Below, in pieces: positions 1-9,500 of a DNA stretch of 64,000 bases. The notes beneath the pieces are model-generated. The model searched no databases, had not been told where the DNA came from, and saw nothing but the letters and a program-made list of their open reading frames with translations. Positions within the stretch are counted from its first letter, which is position 1. The number at the start of each line of letters is the position of its first letter. This DNA comes from an uncultured Clostridia bacterium. GTDB lineage: Bacteria > Bacillota > Clostridia > UBA1381. Position numbers and translations under genes: made by a program. The stretch lies in assembly GCA_934476075.1 (NCBI GenBank), contig CAKSNH010000001.1:124001-188000 (forward strand), in the 5' to 3' direction.

Positions 1-863
1 AATATCATAAGATTTGTCGGATTTTCATATTTTCGTGTTACGTTTGCATCAGACGAATCGCTATTTGAAATTGTCAAAAGTTCAATATCTTTATCTCCTT
101 TAATTGCAACACACGTAGACGATGTACCAAAATCCACAGACGCCGGATTTGGGCTGACTAATTCGCAATATCCCGGATTAGTATTTCTTACAGTAATAAT
201 TATCGGAAATTTAATTATTCTTTCCTTGCCTATATTACAGTCACATATAACTTCTATATCACCATTAAATTGCAAATATTTGCTTTTTAAATGTTCGTCT
301 GTAAAAGCTTTTCCCAATTCATTTGTGTTAATCGGAATAATTACATTATTGTCATCTTTATTCATAATAATTTTATTTGTTGTAAAATTCTGTTCTCTGC
401 AAATTTCATCATTAATTTTTTTAAAATTTATTCGCACAGCAACATTTTCTGTGTCATCACCATAAATATTTTCTAAATCTAAAAATTCTATTTTAAATTT
501 TCTTTTTCCGCTGTTCGCCCATATACCATGAATTTTACTCATTAAATTTTCTTGCAGTATAGCATCACTACCCAATAATTCTTGGTCTGTTATGTCTGAA
601 TATTTAACAGTCGGTACAGGTCCTACACCTGCATCCAAAGATAAAATACCATCATTTGTCCAGTCTTCTAATTTTTTAATTATCTCGTCTGCATTATCTA
701 TTGAAACTCGTTCCTCATCATCACAGAAATATTCCATTTGCATTTTATCATTAAAATTTGGAGTAGATATTTCCGGAAAACTCTTGCCATTACCTTTATA
801 TTCAATAACCACTTCTTGGTCTTTTTCTGTAAACTTTAAATTAATTTGTTCTATCTTGCCCAT
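1..863 (-). CDS. Hsp70/actin-fold ATPase, 5' part only (runs off the left edge)
   Basis: The minus-strand frame opens with ATG at 861-863 behind an AAAGGAG site and stays open to base 1, giving about 287 residues. The first 240 or so residues are a charged region I do not recognise. At about residue 243 comes VDFGTSSTCVAIKG, the phosphate-1 loop of the Hsp70/actin ATPase fold, followed by an ENPTNLMI segment where Hsp70-like proteins have their P-T-V/L-I strand. The rest of the ATPase lies outside the window. It starts 6 bases after the unknown gene at 870-1778 and is probably co-translated with it. An ordinary DnaK begins with the ATPase domain, so the long N-terminal extension marks a divergent branch. 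The fold call is inferred from this one motif; the biological role is unknown. Confidence 0.6.
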   Translation of the reverse strand, partial: MGKIEQINLKFTEKDQEVVIEYKGNGKSFPEISTPNFNDKMQMEYFCDDEERVSIDNADEIIKKLEDWTNDGILSLDAGVGPVPTVKYSDITDQELLGSDAILQENLMSKIHGIWANSGKRKFKIEFLDLENIYGDDTENVAVRINFKKINDEICREQNFTTNKIIMNKDDNNVIIPINTNELGKAFTDEHLKSKYLQFNGDIEVICDCNIGKERIIKFPIIITVRNTNPGYCELVSPNPASVDFGTSSTCVAIKGDKDIELLTISNSDSSDANVTRKYENPTNLMI

Positions 864-869
864 TATTCC

Positions 870-1778
870 TTATATCTCCTTTGTTATTTTTTCGCTTATC
901 GAAATAATATAATTGATATTTTCGTTAAAAATGCTACCTATCACTTTTTTCAATGCAAAATTCTTTTGACAATCATATCTGCCTATTTCTAGTAAATATA
1001 ATAGATCCAATAATAAATATTTTCTTAATTGTTCATTATTACATATTTTGTCGCATATAATTGTAAATGCAGATTGCATATTATTGAATTTATTATAAAA
1101 AATATCTTCCAAAATATTCTCAGATGTTTTCGATGATGCTTCAAAGCATCTAAATAGCGAAGTAATATGAAAAATTTGCTTAATATTTAAACCACCATTC
1201 ATTATAAAAAACAATAAAAGTGCTTTCACAAATAATTCTCTGTCTTTGTATGAATATAAACTTACAGGATGAAAAAACAGTTTATTATCGACATAAAATT
1301 CATTATATTGGTCAATTTTTTGCAAATCATAAATTAAATTTACCATACTTTTAGAAATACATATATTAAAAAACTCATTTTCATTTCTTTTAATACCATT
1401 AATATATTCAAACTCAATATTTGAAATGTCCACCATTTCACCCATAACACACATAGTATTATTATAAAAAATATAACAATCCGCATTATTCCGCACTTTT
1501 TCGCAATAATATGCAACTATTTCATTGTTGCTAAAATTATGGTGAATACAACCTCTTCTAAACTGTATAATTCTTCTGAATGATTTTTTATTTAAAATAT
1601 TCGATGAATATATTCTTCCCTCATTAATATGATTAAGCCACTTAGGCTCACCCTCACTATATCTGTATGCTAAAATATCTTTTACAACTTTTTTATGAAA
1701 AAACATATTTGAAAAAAAATCATTATCACAAGCGGACATTTTATATTGTAAAATATCATTTATCCCTTTATTACTCAT
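870..1778 (-). CDS. Protein of unknown function, 302 aa, partner of the Hsp70-like ATPase
   Basis: Complete reading frame with an ATG start behind a GGGGGG tract. I do not recognise the family. It has no signal peptide. The sequence is rich in Asn, Ile, Lys and Phe and looks soluble and alpha-helical, with several Cys residues that do not form a CxxC pair. It lies upstream of the Hsp70-like gene in a two-gene operon with a 6-base gap, so the products probably act together. The operon diverges from the XRE gene at 1949 across about 170 bases that should hold both promoters. Confidence 0.6.
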   Translation of the reverse strand: MSNKGINDILQYKMSACDNDFFSNMFFHKKVVKDILAYRYSEGEPKWLNHINEGRIYSSNILNKKSFRRIIQFRRGCIHHNFSNNEIVAYYCEKVRNNADCYIFYNNTMCVMGEMVDISNIEFEYINGIKRNENEFFNICISKSMVNLIYDLQKIDQYNEFYVDNKLFFHPVSLYSYKDRELFVKALLLFFIMNGGLNIKQIFHITSLFRCFEASSKTSENILEDIFYNKFNNMQSAFTIICDKICNNEQLRKYLLLDLLYLLEIGRYDCQKNFALKKVIGSIFNENINYIISISEKITKEI

Positions 1779-1889
1779 TTATTACCCCCCTTTTTAAGTA
1801 AATATTTATTGTATATGAAACATTATATAACATTTTGCAACATATTTCAATACTTTTAGCAATTATATTTTTTTAATATCTAAAATATT

Positions 1890-1918
1890 TTGTATAAAAT
1901 TTTAAAACTGCATATAAT
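1890..1918 (+). promoter_or_regulatory. Sigma-A type promoter for the XRE gene
   Basis: TTGTAT (1890-1895), a 17-base spacer and TATAAT (1913-1918) lie about 30 bases before the XRE start codon. The -10 box is a perfect consensus. It lies in the divergent region shared with the minus-strand operon, so the XRE protein could control both directions; that is inference. Confidence 0.55.
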
Positions 1919-1948
1919 ACCTACATAGATTAATGAAAGGAGCTGTCT

Positions 1949-2302
1949 ATGAGTATTGCTGTTCAGCTTGGCAGACAGATTCGTTCTATCCGAAAAAAAC
2001 TCGGCATGAGTCAAGAAGAACTTGCATTTAAAGCCGGTCTTTCCCCTGCACATCTCGGGCAAATCGAACGTGCTTTAAAGAAACCAACTGTTGAAACAGT
2101 CGATAAAATCGCTGCTGCATTAGGTGTTTCATTTGCAGAATTGTTCTCCTTTGGTACGACTCCTCCCGACCAATCGGATGCTGTCACCAATAAAATTAAT
2201 GCATATCTTTCTTCAATGTCGGAAGCTGAGAAAAAAGATATTTTGCGAATTATTAGAATTTTCAAACACTTTGATAATTCGCAAACAACAAAAAACGATT
2301 GA
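1949..2302 (+). CDS. XRE-family transcriptional regulator
   Basis: A 117-residue protein with ATG behind GAAAGGAGCTGTCT. Residues 7-65 form a typical lambda-Cro/XRE helix-turn-helix with the signature SQEELAFKAGLSPAHLGQIE. The C-terminal tail (SEAEKKDILRIIRIFKHF) resembles the helix often found after the HTH in small clostridial regulators. It probably regulates itself and perhaps the divergent Hsp70-like operon. The stop codon falls inside the following terminator. Confidence 0.85.
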   Translation: MSIAVQLGRQIRSIRKKLGMSQEELAFKAGLSPAHLGQIERALKKPTVETVDKIAAALGVSFAELFSFGTTPPDQSDAVTNKINAYLSSMSEAEKKDILRIIRIFKHFDNSQTTKND

Positions 2303-2330
2303 TGTACTAAGTATACATCAATCGTTTTTT
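2291..2330 (+). terminator. Rho-independent terminator, probably bidirectional
   Basis: A 16-base perfect stem (2291-2306 with 2314-2329) has an A-tract on the left and a T-run on the right. It overlaps the stop codon of the XRE gene and can also end the minus-strand lipoprotein transcript (stop at 2369). Confidence 0.8.
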
Positions 2331-2358
2331 GTTTTGGTATGCTATCAGCATACATATA
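2312..2358. repeat. 47-bp direct repeat with internal palindrome, copy 1
   Basis: This segment matches 3528-3574 at 44 of 47 positions, in the same orientation. It contains the perfect inverted repeat GTATGCT-ATC-AGCATAC. Its left part is shared with the terminator arm. The two copies bracket the lipoprotein/zinc-ribbon gene pair. Confidence 0.8.
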
Positions 2359-2368
2359 CGATAACACA

Positions 2369-3031
2369 TTAGTTTGCTTTTAATGACATTGCTACTTTTT
2401 CTAAATCGCTGTCAACCGCTGACGAAGTATTTGACATTTTTGTATATGTCACATAGTGAATAAAGTTTCCGTTAACATACATTACCTGCATAACATCATT
2501 TCCCAAAAATTTATAAGTGGTTTTTATGGCTTTTAGTCCATTAATAGTTGTATGAGTAAATGATGTTATTGATACATCCATTCCCTGTGCGGTCATCGAC
2601 GCTTCAAAATCCTCCTTGGATATTCCATCAATATCATCTACATTATACATTGTATATATATTTATATTTGAACCGCTGTTTGAATCGGCTATTACAAAAT
2701 CAACAGCATCACTGATTGACGTAGGACTATATGATGACGGATATTTTACCGAATAACCCAATTCGGATTCAAAACTTTTTAACTCGCTTTTAGGTGCTTC
2801 CGTATTTTGTGTTTTAGCGGGTTTTTCGGTTTTTATCGGCTGAGGTGTACTTTCGCTTACCGTATTGGGTGTAGCACTTGGTGTATTTACAGGTTTGTAT
2901 GTGCTTTCAACCGGCTGATATGTACTTGCGGTGAAATTATCCGCTGCATTATTTTGAACTTTCTTTCCACAGCCTGTCAAAGCAGTGGCTGCAATCAATA
3001 CAGATGTAACAATTAATAATATTTTTTTCAT
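2369..3031 (-). CDS. Secreted lipoprotein with PsbP/Mog1-like domain
   Basis: A 220-residue protein. Residues 1-21 form a lipoprotein signal peptide ending in the lipobox LTGC, so Cys21 should be lipidated and the protein held on the outer face of the membrane. Residues 22-85 are a Thr/Pro/Ser-rich linker. Residues 86-220 form one globular domain (start near ELGYSVKYPSSY) resembling the small PsbP/Mog1-like lipoprotein domains of Firmicutes. No catalytic motif is visible. It lies 26 bases downstream of the zinc-ribbon gene and probably shares its transcript. The specific role is unknown. Confidence 0.75.
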   Translation of the reverse strand: MKKILLIVTSVLIAATALTGCGKKVQNNAADNFTASTYQPVESTYKPVNTPSATPNTVSESTPQPIKTEKPAKTQNTEAPKSELKSFESELGYSVKYPSSYSPTSISDAVDFVIADSNSGSNINIYTMYNVDDIDGISKEDFEASMTAQGMDVSITSFTHTTINGLKAIKTTYKFLGNDVMQVMYVNGNFIHYVTYTKMSNTSSAVDSDLEKVAMSLKAN

Positions 3032-3057
3032 AGTTAATCTCCCCTTTATTAAATAAA

Positions 3058-3420
3058 TTAATATAATAACCCATTTGCACCTAATGTAGCACCTACGGCT
3101 GCATTTATAATAGTTGCAAGCAATCCCATTGACGCAAGCACAATTCCTGCTACTGCCGCTCCGCCTGCTCCGTTAATTTTTGCTCTAATTCCCGAAACCA
3201 ATCCAATAATCGAAGCAGGAAGCCCCAATATAGGAATAATCCATAATATCATTGATAATAATCCAAAAACCAGTGATAGACTACCTGTTGGTGTACTTTG
3301 CGTTTGATTATAAATTGGCTGTTGTGGTGGTTGAAATTGAGCATTTGAATCTAATCTGGTACCACAATTTGTGCAAAAAGTTTTTCCCTCACAATTAGCT
3401 CCGCATTTTGGACAAAACAT
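3058..3420 (-). CDS. Zinc-ribbon membrane protein (DUF4190-like)
   Basis: A 120-residue protein. CPKCG and CTNCG at the N-terminus (residues 3-20) form a zinc ribbon. A Pro/Gln linker follows, then two hydrophobic segments at about residues 47-77 and 83-112, as in DUF4190 proteins. It is predicted to sit in the membrane with the ribbon in the cytoplasm. It is the first gene of a two-gene minus-strand unit with the lipoprotein. Zinc-ribbon membrane proteins of this kind often lie near Ser/Thr kinases in clostridia, which fits the kinase at 4192, but the function is not known. Confidence 0.75.
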   Translation of the reverse strand: MFCPKCGANCEGKTFCTNCGTRLDSNAQFQPPQQPIYNQTQSTPTGSLSLVFGLLSMILWIIPILGLPASIIGLVSGIRAKINGAGGAAVAGIVLASMGLLATIINAAVGATLGANGLLY

Positions 3421-3527
3421 TTAAAATCCCCCCTGTCATTTTTCATTAACTAAAAATAAGCATATTTATATTAGTAATAAAATAATTTTACCCCCTTTTA
3501 TTTGTACTTTGCAGTTGATAATAGTAT

Positions 3528-3574
3528 TATACATCAATTATTTTTTGTATTGGTATGCTATCAGCATACATATA
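3528..3574. repeat. 47-bp direct repeat with internal palindrome, copy 2
   Basis: Second copy of the segment at 2312-2358, with three mismatches. It ends 12 bases before the -35 box of the HTH gene at 3633, so here the palindrome could act as an operator. Confidence 0.8.
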
Positions 3575-3586
3575 TGTCATAAATTC

Positions 3587-3615
3587 TTGAAAATATTCAT
3601 TTTATGTAGTAAAAT
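3587..3615 (+). promoter_or_regulatory. Promoter for the HTH gene at 3633
   Basis: TTGAAA (3587-3592), 17 bases, TAAAAT (3610-3615), followed closely by the GGAGGTG ribosome site. Confidence 0.5.
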
Positions 3616-3632
3616 ATATATGGAGGTGCAGT

Positions 3633-4055
3633 ATGGACAAATCAACAGAAGAACTTACAAACGAACTTACAAATTCCGACAACATAAATGAATATGTCAA
3701 TGACAACAAATCAGAATTGATAAATATAGCTTTGAGCCAATATTTAGAAAATTTATTAATCAGCAAAAACTTAACCAAATCCACGGTTATTGCAAAATCC
3801 AATCTAAGCCGTACATATGCTTATCAAATTTTTGACGGCAAAAAAAATCCCACTCGTGACAAACTTGTGGCATTATGCTTTGGTTTTCAGCTGTCTGTCG
3901 ATGAAACTCAGCGTGTATTGAAAATTGCAAAACTGCCAATATTATATCCACGGCTTAAACGTGACAGTTTAATTTTATTTGCTCTGCAAAAACAGTATAC
4001 TATTATTGAATGTAATAACCTTTTAGATGATTTTAAGGAAGATATTATAGAATAA
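3633..4055 (+). CDS. HTH regulator next to the Ser/Thr kinase
   Basis: A 140-residue protein with ATG behind GGAGGTG. Residues 1-30 are polar and probably flexible. Residues 45-100 form an XRE-like helix-turn-helix (STVIAKSNLSRTYAYQIFDG). The C-terminal helices (residues 100-140) resemble those of small regulators that clostridia often encode beside serine/threonine kinases. It converges on the kinase gene across a shared hairpin. It may control the kinase or be its substrate; this is inference from position. Confidence 0.7.
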   Translation: MDKSTEELTNELTNSDNINEYVNDNKSELINIALSQYLENLLISKNLTKSTVIAKSNLSRTYAYQIFDGKKNPTRDKLVALCFGFQLSVDETQRVLKIAKLPILYPRLKRDSLILFALQKQYTIIECNNLLDDFKEDIIE

Positions 4056-4143
4056 AAAAGTTTCTGATAGACGTTCTGACAACAGGCGTAGGAATAAAGC
4101 AGCATTTTTGACGTCATTGCGTTGTACGCAAATTCTTACAAAT

Positions 4144-4190
4144 AAAAAACCGCTCCGACTTGTTTATCTGCAAGTCAGAGCGGTTTTAAT
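4144..4190 (-). terminator. Terminator of the kinase gene
   Basis: A long hairpin (arms AACCGCTCCGACTTG and CAAGTCAGAGCGGTT, one mismatch) lies just after the kinase stop codon. On the minus strand it is followed by a T-run. It may also stop the converging HTH transcript. Confidence 0.75.
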
Positions 4191-4191
4191 A

Positions 4192-5514
4192 TTATTTCTC
4201 TGTCAATTTGAATGTTGCTTTTGTATATCCGCTATCTCTATTATCCATTTCTTCTTTTACTATTACTTTGCCGTTTGCATATGCATAGTATGTGCCTAAA
4301 TGTGTATCTGTCGACATTGATGTTTGAACTATTCGATAATAATCTCCATCAGCCGAATTTTGTGTACCGCTATAATACCATAAAGATGGGATATCTGTTT
4401 GCTCATCATAAACAGTCGCAAGATTTACTGCTAATTCACCATTAAAAACATACTTATTTATCATTTCAGTGCATTTTGCTTCCTTTTCCGCTTTTATCCG
4501 ACTTATTGTTTCTTCTAACTCACGTTTAATATTTAATGTATCATCATACATTTTTTGCATACCCTTGGTAGTTGGCTTGGTATCTAAAATACTTTCAGTA
4601 TAACTCAATGCTAAAGAATAATTCCCCTCTTTTTTATATTTCATAACTGAATCATAGTCATACTGCATACTTACTAAATCACTTTTTTTATTGCTGTAAT
4701 CTATAACTATTGAAATACTTCCAACAAATAATATAGGTACTAATATTATCGCAGCTAAAACACTAAAAACATTTCTTTTCGTTTCATTATTCCGTTTAAT
4801 TAAATTTGTTTTGTCATCATTTAATAAATTCCTTTTTAATATCACCACATTTTCAAACCTGTTTTTCGGGTCAAATGCTATACATTTTTGAATTATGCCG
4901 GACAATTTTCCATTGTATATAACTCCGCTGTTTGGCAATTTTCCCGTAAGCATTTTAAATAAAGTAACTCCCAATGAATATATATCCGCACGAATATCTG
5001 TCTGGCAAAATCCATATTGTTCCGGCGGAGCATACCCTACTGTCCCCAAATATTTAGTGTCATTATTTTGATTATTATCATAAATTCTTGCCGCACCAAA
5101 ATCAATTAATTTAATTTTATTATCCGTTGTATATATTATATTAGACGGTTTTATGTCCCTGTGTACTATATTTTGATTGTGCAAAACCGATAAAACATCA
5201 CATAGCATTAATGCAATATCTTTTGTTTCATCATCAGAAAATATATGTCCCCCTTTCATTATTTTAGAAATGGTTACCCCTTTCACATATTCTTCAATTA
5301 TGTACAACTTATTCTTATCTGTTTGAACATCATAAATAATCGGCAAATACGGATTTTTTATGTCCCTTAATTTTGAATACAAATTATATGTGCTCTCCGA
5401 ATATAATATTTCACGCATAACAAGCTGAATTCCTGCATTTTTATCTTTTACAATATATACTTTTGACTCATCTTTATCGCTTATACAATCTATTATTTCT
5501 ATATAATCTATCAT
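4192..5514 (-). CDS. Membrane Ser/Thr protein kinase (Hanks type)
   Basis: The start is ATG at 5514 behind GGGGGAG; an upstream in-frame TTG at 5532 overlaps that ribosome site and is unlikely. The product is about 440 residues. The kinase domain (about 1-230) shows the catalytic loop HRDIKPSNI, the metal motif DFGAA and the APPEQY segment. One membrane helix follows at about 250-272, then an extracellular region with a short coiled-coil and a C-terminal beta-rich part. The position of the usual ATP-binding Lys reads VMREI, so Arg appears to replace Lys. Unlike PknB there are no PASTA repeats. It probably phosphorylates local partners such as the nearby HTH protein; the substrates are unknown. 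Confidence 0.85.
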   Translation of the reverse strand: MIDYIEIIDCISDKDESKVYIVKDKNAGIQLVMREILYSESTYNLYSKLRDIKNPYLPIIYDVQTDKNKLYIIEEYVKGVTISKIMKGGHIFSDDETKDIALMLCDVLSVLHNQNIVHRDIKPSNIIYTTDNKIKLIDFGAARIYDNNQNNDTKYLGTVGYAPPEQYGFCQTDIRADIYSLGVTLFKMLTGKLPNSGVIYNGKLSGIIQKCIAFDPKNRFENVVILKRNLLNDDKTNLIKRNNETKRNVFSVLAAIILVPILFVGSISIVIDYSNKKSDLVSMQYDYDSVMKYKKEGNYSLALSYTESILDTKPTTKGMQKMYDDTLNIKRELEETISRIKAEKEAKCTEMINKYVFNGELAVNLATVYDEQTDIPSLWYYSGTQNSADGDYYRIVQTSMSTDTHLGTYYAYANGKVIVKEEMDNRDSGYTKATFKLTEK

Positions 5515-5551
5515 GCGTCCGTTCTCCCCCAAAAAGCATATTATGTTAAAT

Positions 5552-5579
5552 ATTATATCACATTATATTATAAAAACAA
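5552..5579 (-). promoter_or_regulatory. Promoter of the kinase gene
   Basis: On the minus strand, TTGTTT, a 16-base spacer and TATAAT lie about 40 bases before the ATG. The rest of the 278-base gap (5515-5792) shows no further gene. Confidence 0.45.
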
Positions 5580-5792
5580 TATACTGTATAAAAATTTGCA
5601 TAGTTTGCTGTGCAGGTTTACAATAAGGGTTCAAATTGACGTTAAAGTTGTACCTGCCGTTTGTATTGCTGATGTCTCAAAAAGGCAAAAATTTTATCAA
5701 TATACCGCTATTAATGAATATTCCTATGCTACACATACATTTTATTCATTCATTTTTGAAAACAATTTCAGTTAGTTTTATATATACTAAAC

Positions 5793-6512
5793 TTATACAA
5801 TTCCAATCCCCATTTTTTCTAAAAGCTTTTTCCGTTCCAACCAATCAGGCATAAACATTGTCAGCTGCATATAAAAATTTTTAGAATGATTTGGTTGAAG
5901 GAAATGTGTAAACTCATGAACAACAACATATTCTATACATGACATCGGAGCCTCAATCAAAGATATGTTAAATGTCAAAATCTTGCGTTTGGGTTGACAG
6001 CTACCCCATCTTGAAACCATCTTTCTAAATTTAAGCTGAGGAAAATCCACTCCGTATTTTCTGAACTTCGGGTATACCGATTCGCATATTGAAGATATGA
6101 CCGAAACGCATTGCTCTTTTACCCATTTATCCATCGTTTTTTGTTTCAAATCAATATCATCAGCATTTTTGACCGTAAGTTTTATATAAGAACCGTCACT
6201 TTCAACACAGTTTTTTGTCCCCTCAAAAACTTTCAGCCGCAAATCGTGCCCGCAAATTCTAAAATGTTCACCATCGACAAATTGCTTTGGTTTCGGCATA
6301 TATCTTTGCAGTTCCTGATAATATTCAAGAGCTTTTAAGATAAATTCCGATTTATCTTTCAAAAAGCTTTCTATTTTTTCTCGCGGAACGCTGTTATTGG
6401 CTGAAACCCAAACGGAATTATCCGGCTTTACCCTGAGATTGATGTTTTTTACTTTTTTACGTTCCAAATTATATTGAATTTCTTTTTTCCCAAGGAGGAT
6501 AGTGTGTATCAT
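5793..6512 (-). CDS. M48/YgjP-type metallopeptidase, last gene of the type I R-M operon
   Basis: A 239-residue protein with the zinc-protease motif HEFTH near residue 205 and a downstream NHSKNFY segment, as in YgjP/SprT-like (DUF45) proteins. The start ATG overlaps the hsdR stop (ATGA), so translation is coupled. Members of this family are often the last gene of type I restriction operons; the role there is not established, and protease regulation of the restriction subunit is only a guess. It has no signal peptide and is likely cytoplasmic. Confidence 0.8.
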   Translation of the reverse strand: MIHTILLGKKEIQYNLERKKVKNINLRVKPDNSVWVSANNSVPREKIESFLKDKSEFILKALEYYQELQRYMPKPKQFVDGEHFRICGHDLRLKVFEGTKNCVESDGSYIKLTVKNADDIDLKQKTMDKWVKEQCVSVISSICESVYPKFRKYGVDFPQLKFRKMVSRWGSCQPKRKILTFNISLIEAPMSCIEYVVVHEFTHFLQPNHSKNFYMQLTMFMPDWLERKKLLEKMGIGIV

Positions 6513-9500
6513 TTAAACCTCCTGAGAGCTATTGTAATTACATTTTCTATAACCTTATCAACGGTATCAAAGTCCACTTCAAAACCGAGGTCTTCTTTAT
6601 AGTCATAGAACAACTCATCAATTTCTCGTGCTATTTTGTTATGAATAGTTTGATTATTCTGCCAATCCACAGTATCATTTTTCTTTACAATTTCAGTGAT
6701 TTTAATTGCAATATCTGCTACCAAATCAATATTTTTATTAATGTCTGTAACTTCGTCAAGCAGAGCGGCAATAACGCCGTAAAATGCCTGTGCGTGAACA
6801 TTGCCTTTGATTTTTTCGGGATAGGAAATATTAGTCGTTCCATTTCTGTAATCCTCCATAATATCACGCATTTTTTCAAGATATTCCGCCTCTGTGATAA
6901 CACGGTTTTTATATTCTTTTAGTGCATCTTTGATGCGTTTTGAAAAGCTGTCATAGTATGCCGGGTTTTCGTCATATTTTTCCTTGATGCTCTTTGTCAT
7001 ATGAGATATAATTGCATCGGCTTTTGAACGCAGTGTTCCAAGCTCTTTAAGTTCTTTCTCCATTTCATCTCTGTTGAGAATATCAACGGGATTCGTTATT
7101 TGTTTAACCCCGGTTACTGACATATGCGTATCAAGCAAATTCTGCATTTGTTTTTCATATTCAGCATTGTCTATCATATCGGCATATCTGATTTTTACAC
7201 TTCTGCGGATTTTAGAAAAATACACAAAACTATCTTTATATTTTTTAAGTTCCGCTTTGTCGATTGCATTGTATGCTGTTTCCGAATTAACAACCGTATT
7301 TAATGCTCTGCCGAAAGTGCAAAGTGCATTATAAAATTTGGTGCGGATTTTATTATCGGCAAGATAGATTTCTATTTCTTCCGTGTCATTTTTGTTTTTT
7401 ATATTTGCAAAAATGTCATTCAGCTGTGAATATGATTCTCTCAGCTTTGCTATACAAGACATAATATCCACAACAACACCTTTTATATCCTCACTATCAA
7501 AGGATTCAAATCCTGCACCGCTGTATATTTCCAAAGCGTCGTCAAGTTTTTTAATCAATCCTCTGTAATCAACAACCAATCCAAAATCCTTGCCTTCACA
7601 AAGTCTGTTGGTTCTTGCGATTGCTTGAAGAAGTCCGTGTTCTTTTAATTCTTTATCGATATATAAAACCTGCGTCAGCGGTGCGTCAAAACCTGTCAGA
7701 AGCTTGCTGCATACAATCATAATATCAATTTCGCCGTCTTTAAACTTATTTTTCATAGCATCTTCATAATCATCGGCATTGCCGTACTGTGCCATCATCT
7801 TATTCCAAAAAGCAATTACTATATCATCGGTGCTTTCGTCAACTTCCGCATTGCCCTCCCTCATATCGGGAGCGGAAATCACCACAGCGGTTGTCAAGTC
7901 ACCGAATTCCTCAAAGCATTTCTGATATCTTACCGCATCTTTTTTAAAGTTGCACGCAAGCATAGCTTTAAAGCCGGTATTTTTGAACCCCTCAATAAAG
8001 TGCAAATTTATATCCAAAGCAATTCTTTTTATTCTTTCGCTTGTTGAAACAAGTCTTTTGATACTGCTCCACTTGTTTTTTAAGTCTTCCCTTTGAGGCT
8101 TTGTCAATCTCTTTGTAACCTGTTCAAACCACAAATCTATATTTTGCTCATCAACCGTCTGTTCGATGAATTTTCCCTCATAAATAAGCGGAACTATTGC
8201 ATGGTCGTCTACACCGTCTTTTATTGTATATTTATGAATCAGCCTGCCGAATTTCTGCATGGTATTTTTTTCGGATTTCATCAGAGGTGTTCCCGTAAAA
8301 CCAATATAACACGCATTAGGGAATACAACTCTCATTTTTGCGGCGAGTCCGCCGTAGTTTGAACGATGGCTTTCGTCCACAAGCACAAAAATATCCCTTG
8401 AAGTATTTTTTAGTCCGCTGTTTTCAACAGCGTTGAATTTATTTATAATAGATGTTATAACATCAGCACTTCCGGAATTGATAAGTTTAGTCAAATGTTT
8501 TCCGCTTGTTGCACGAGCCGGCGACAGCCTTGTATGCGAAAATGTAGCTGCAATCTGTTTATCAAGCTCTTTTCGGTCTGTTACGATAACTACACGGGGA
8601 TTGCATTTTGACATTTCCATAAGAATATATTTTGCCACCATAACCATGGTAAGCGATTTCCCGCTGCCCTGAGTATGCCAAATAACACCGCCGTTTCTCC
8701 GCCCTTCGGAATCGTAGGTGTTAATTGTTTTTATAATCTCCTCCACAGCAAAAAACTGCTGATAACGGCATATTTTCTTTATATTTGCATCATACAGCAC
8801 AAAATATTTTGTAAGCCTTAAAAGTCTGTTTTTTTCAAATAAAGACACTATATTTTTGTCTTGTATGGTTACAGTCCTGTCCGCAACGGCATAGGATAAA
8901 ATTTTATCGATAAAATCTGTATCCTGTTCTCGCCAAACGCTCCAAAACTTTTCTCCCGTTCCGCAGGTGGCATATTGTGCGGCATTTTTATTGGTTGCCA
9001 TAACAATTTGTGCAAACTTAAACAGCTGCGGAATATATTCCTTAGTTTGGTTTCTTATCATTTGGCTGATAGCTTGATTTTCACTTATCGTCGGTGCTTT
9101 GCACTCTATCACGGCAAAGGGAATACCGTTTACAAAAAGGACAATATCCGGTCTTGCATTATGTTGCTTGTCTATACTCTCGCAGGCATACTCCTCCGTC
9201 ACATGAAAAACATTGTTGTCAATATTATCCCAGTCAATATACTTTAAATCAAAGCTTTTTTGCGTTCCGTCCGGCAAACTTTCAACGTAGCTTTTGCCAA
9301 GCATTAAAGCATCGTATATTTTTTCGCTTGTACGAACCAAGCCGTCAGTCAGCGGCTCGTCCAAATCCGTTATTGCTTTTTCAATATTCTCCGCAGTGAA
9401 TTTATACACACTTCCGCCGTATTCATATCTGTTAAGATTATGAAGCCTTTCACGCAGTGTGTCTTTTAAAATTACATTGTAAAGCGAACCCCTCTGTTTA

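Noticed and set aside
1880..2367. Minus-strand frames opposite the XRE gene at 1949.
   Set aside because: Shadows of a clear HTH gene that has its own promoter, ribosome site and terminator.
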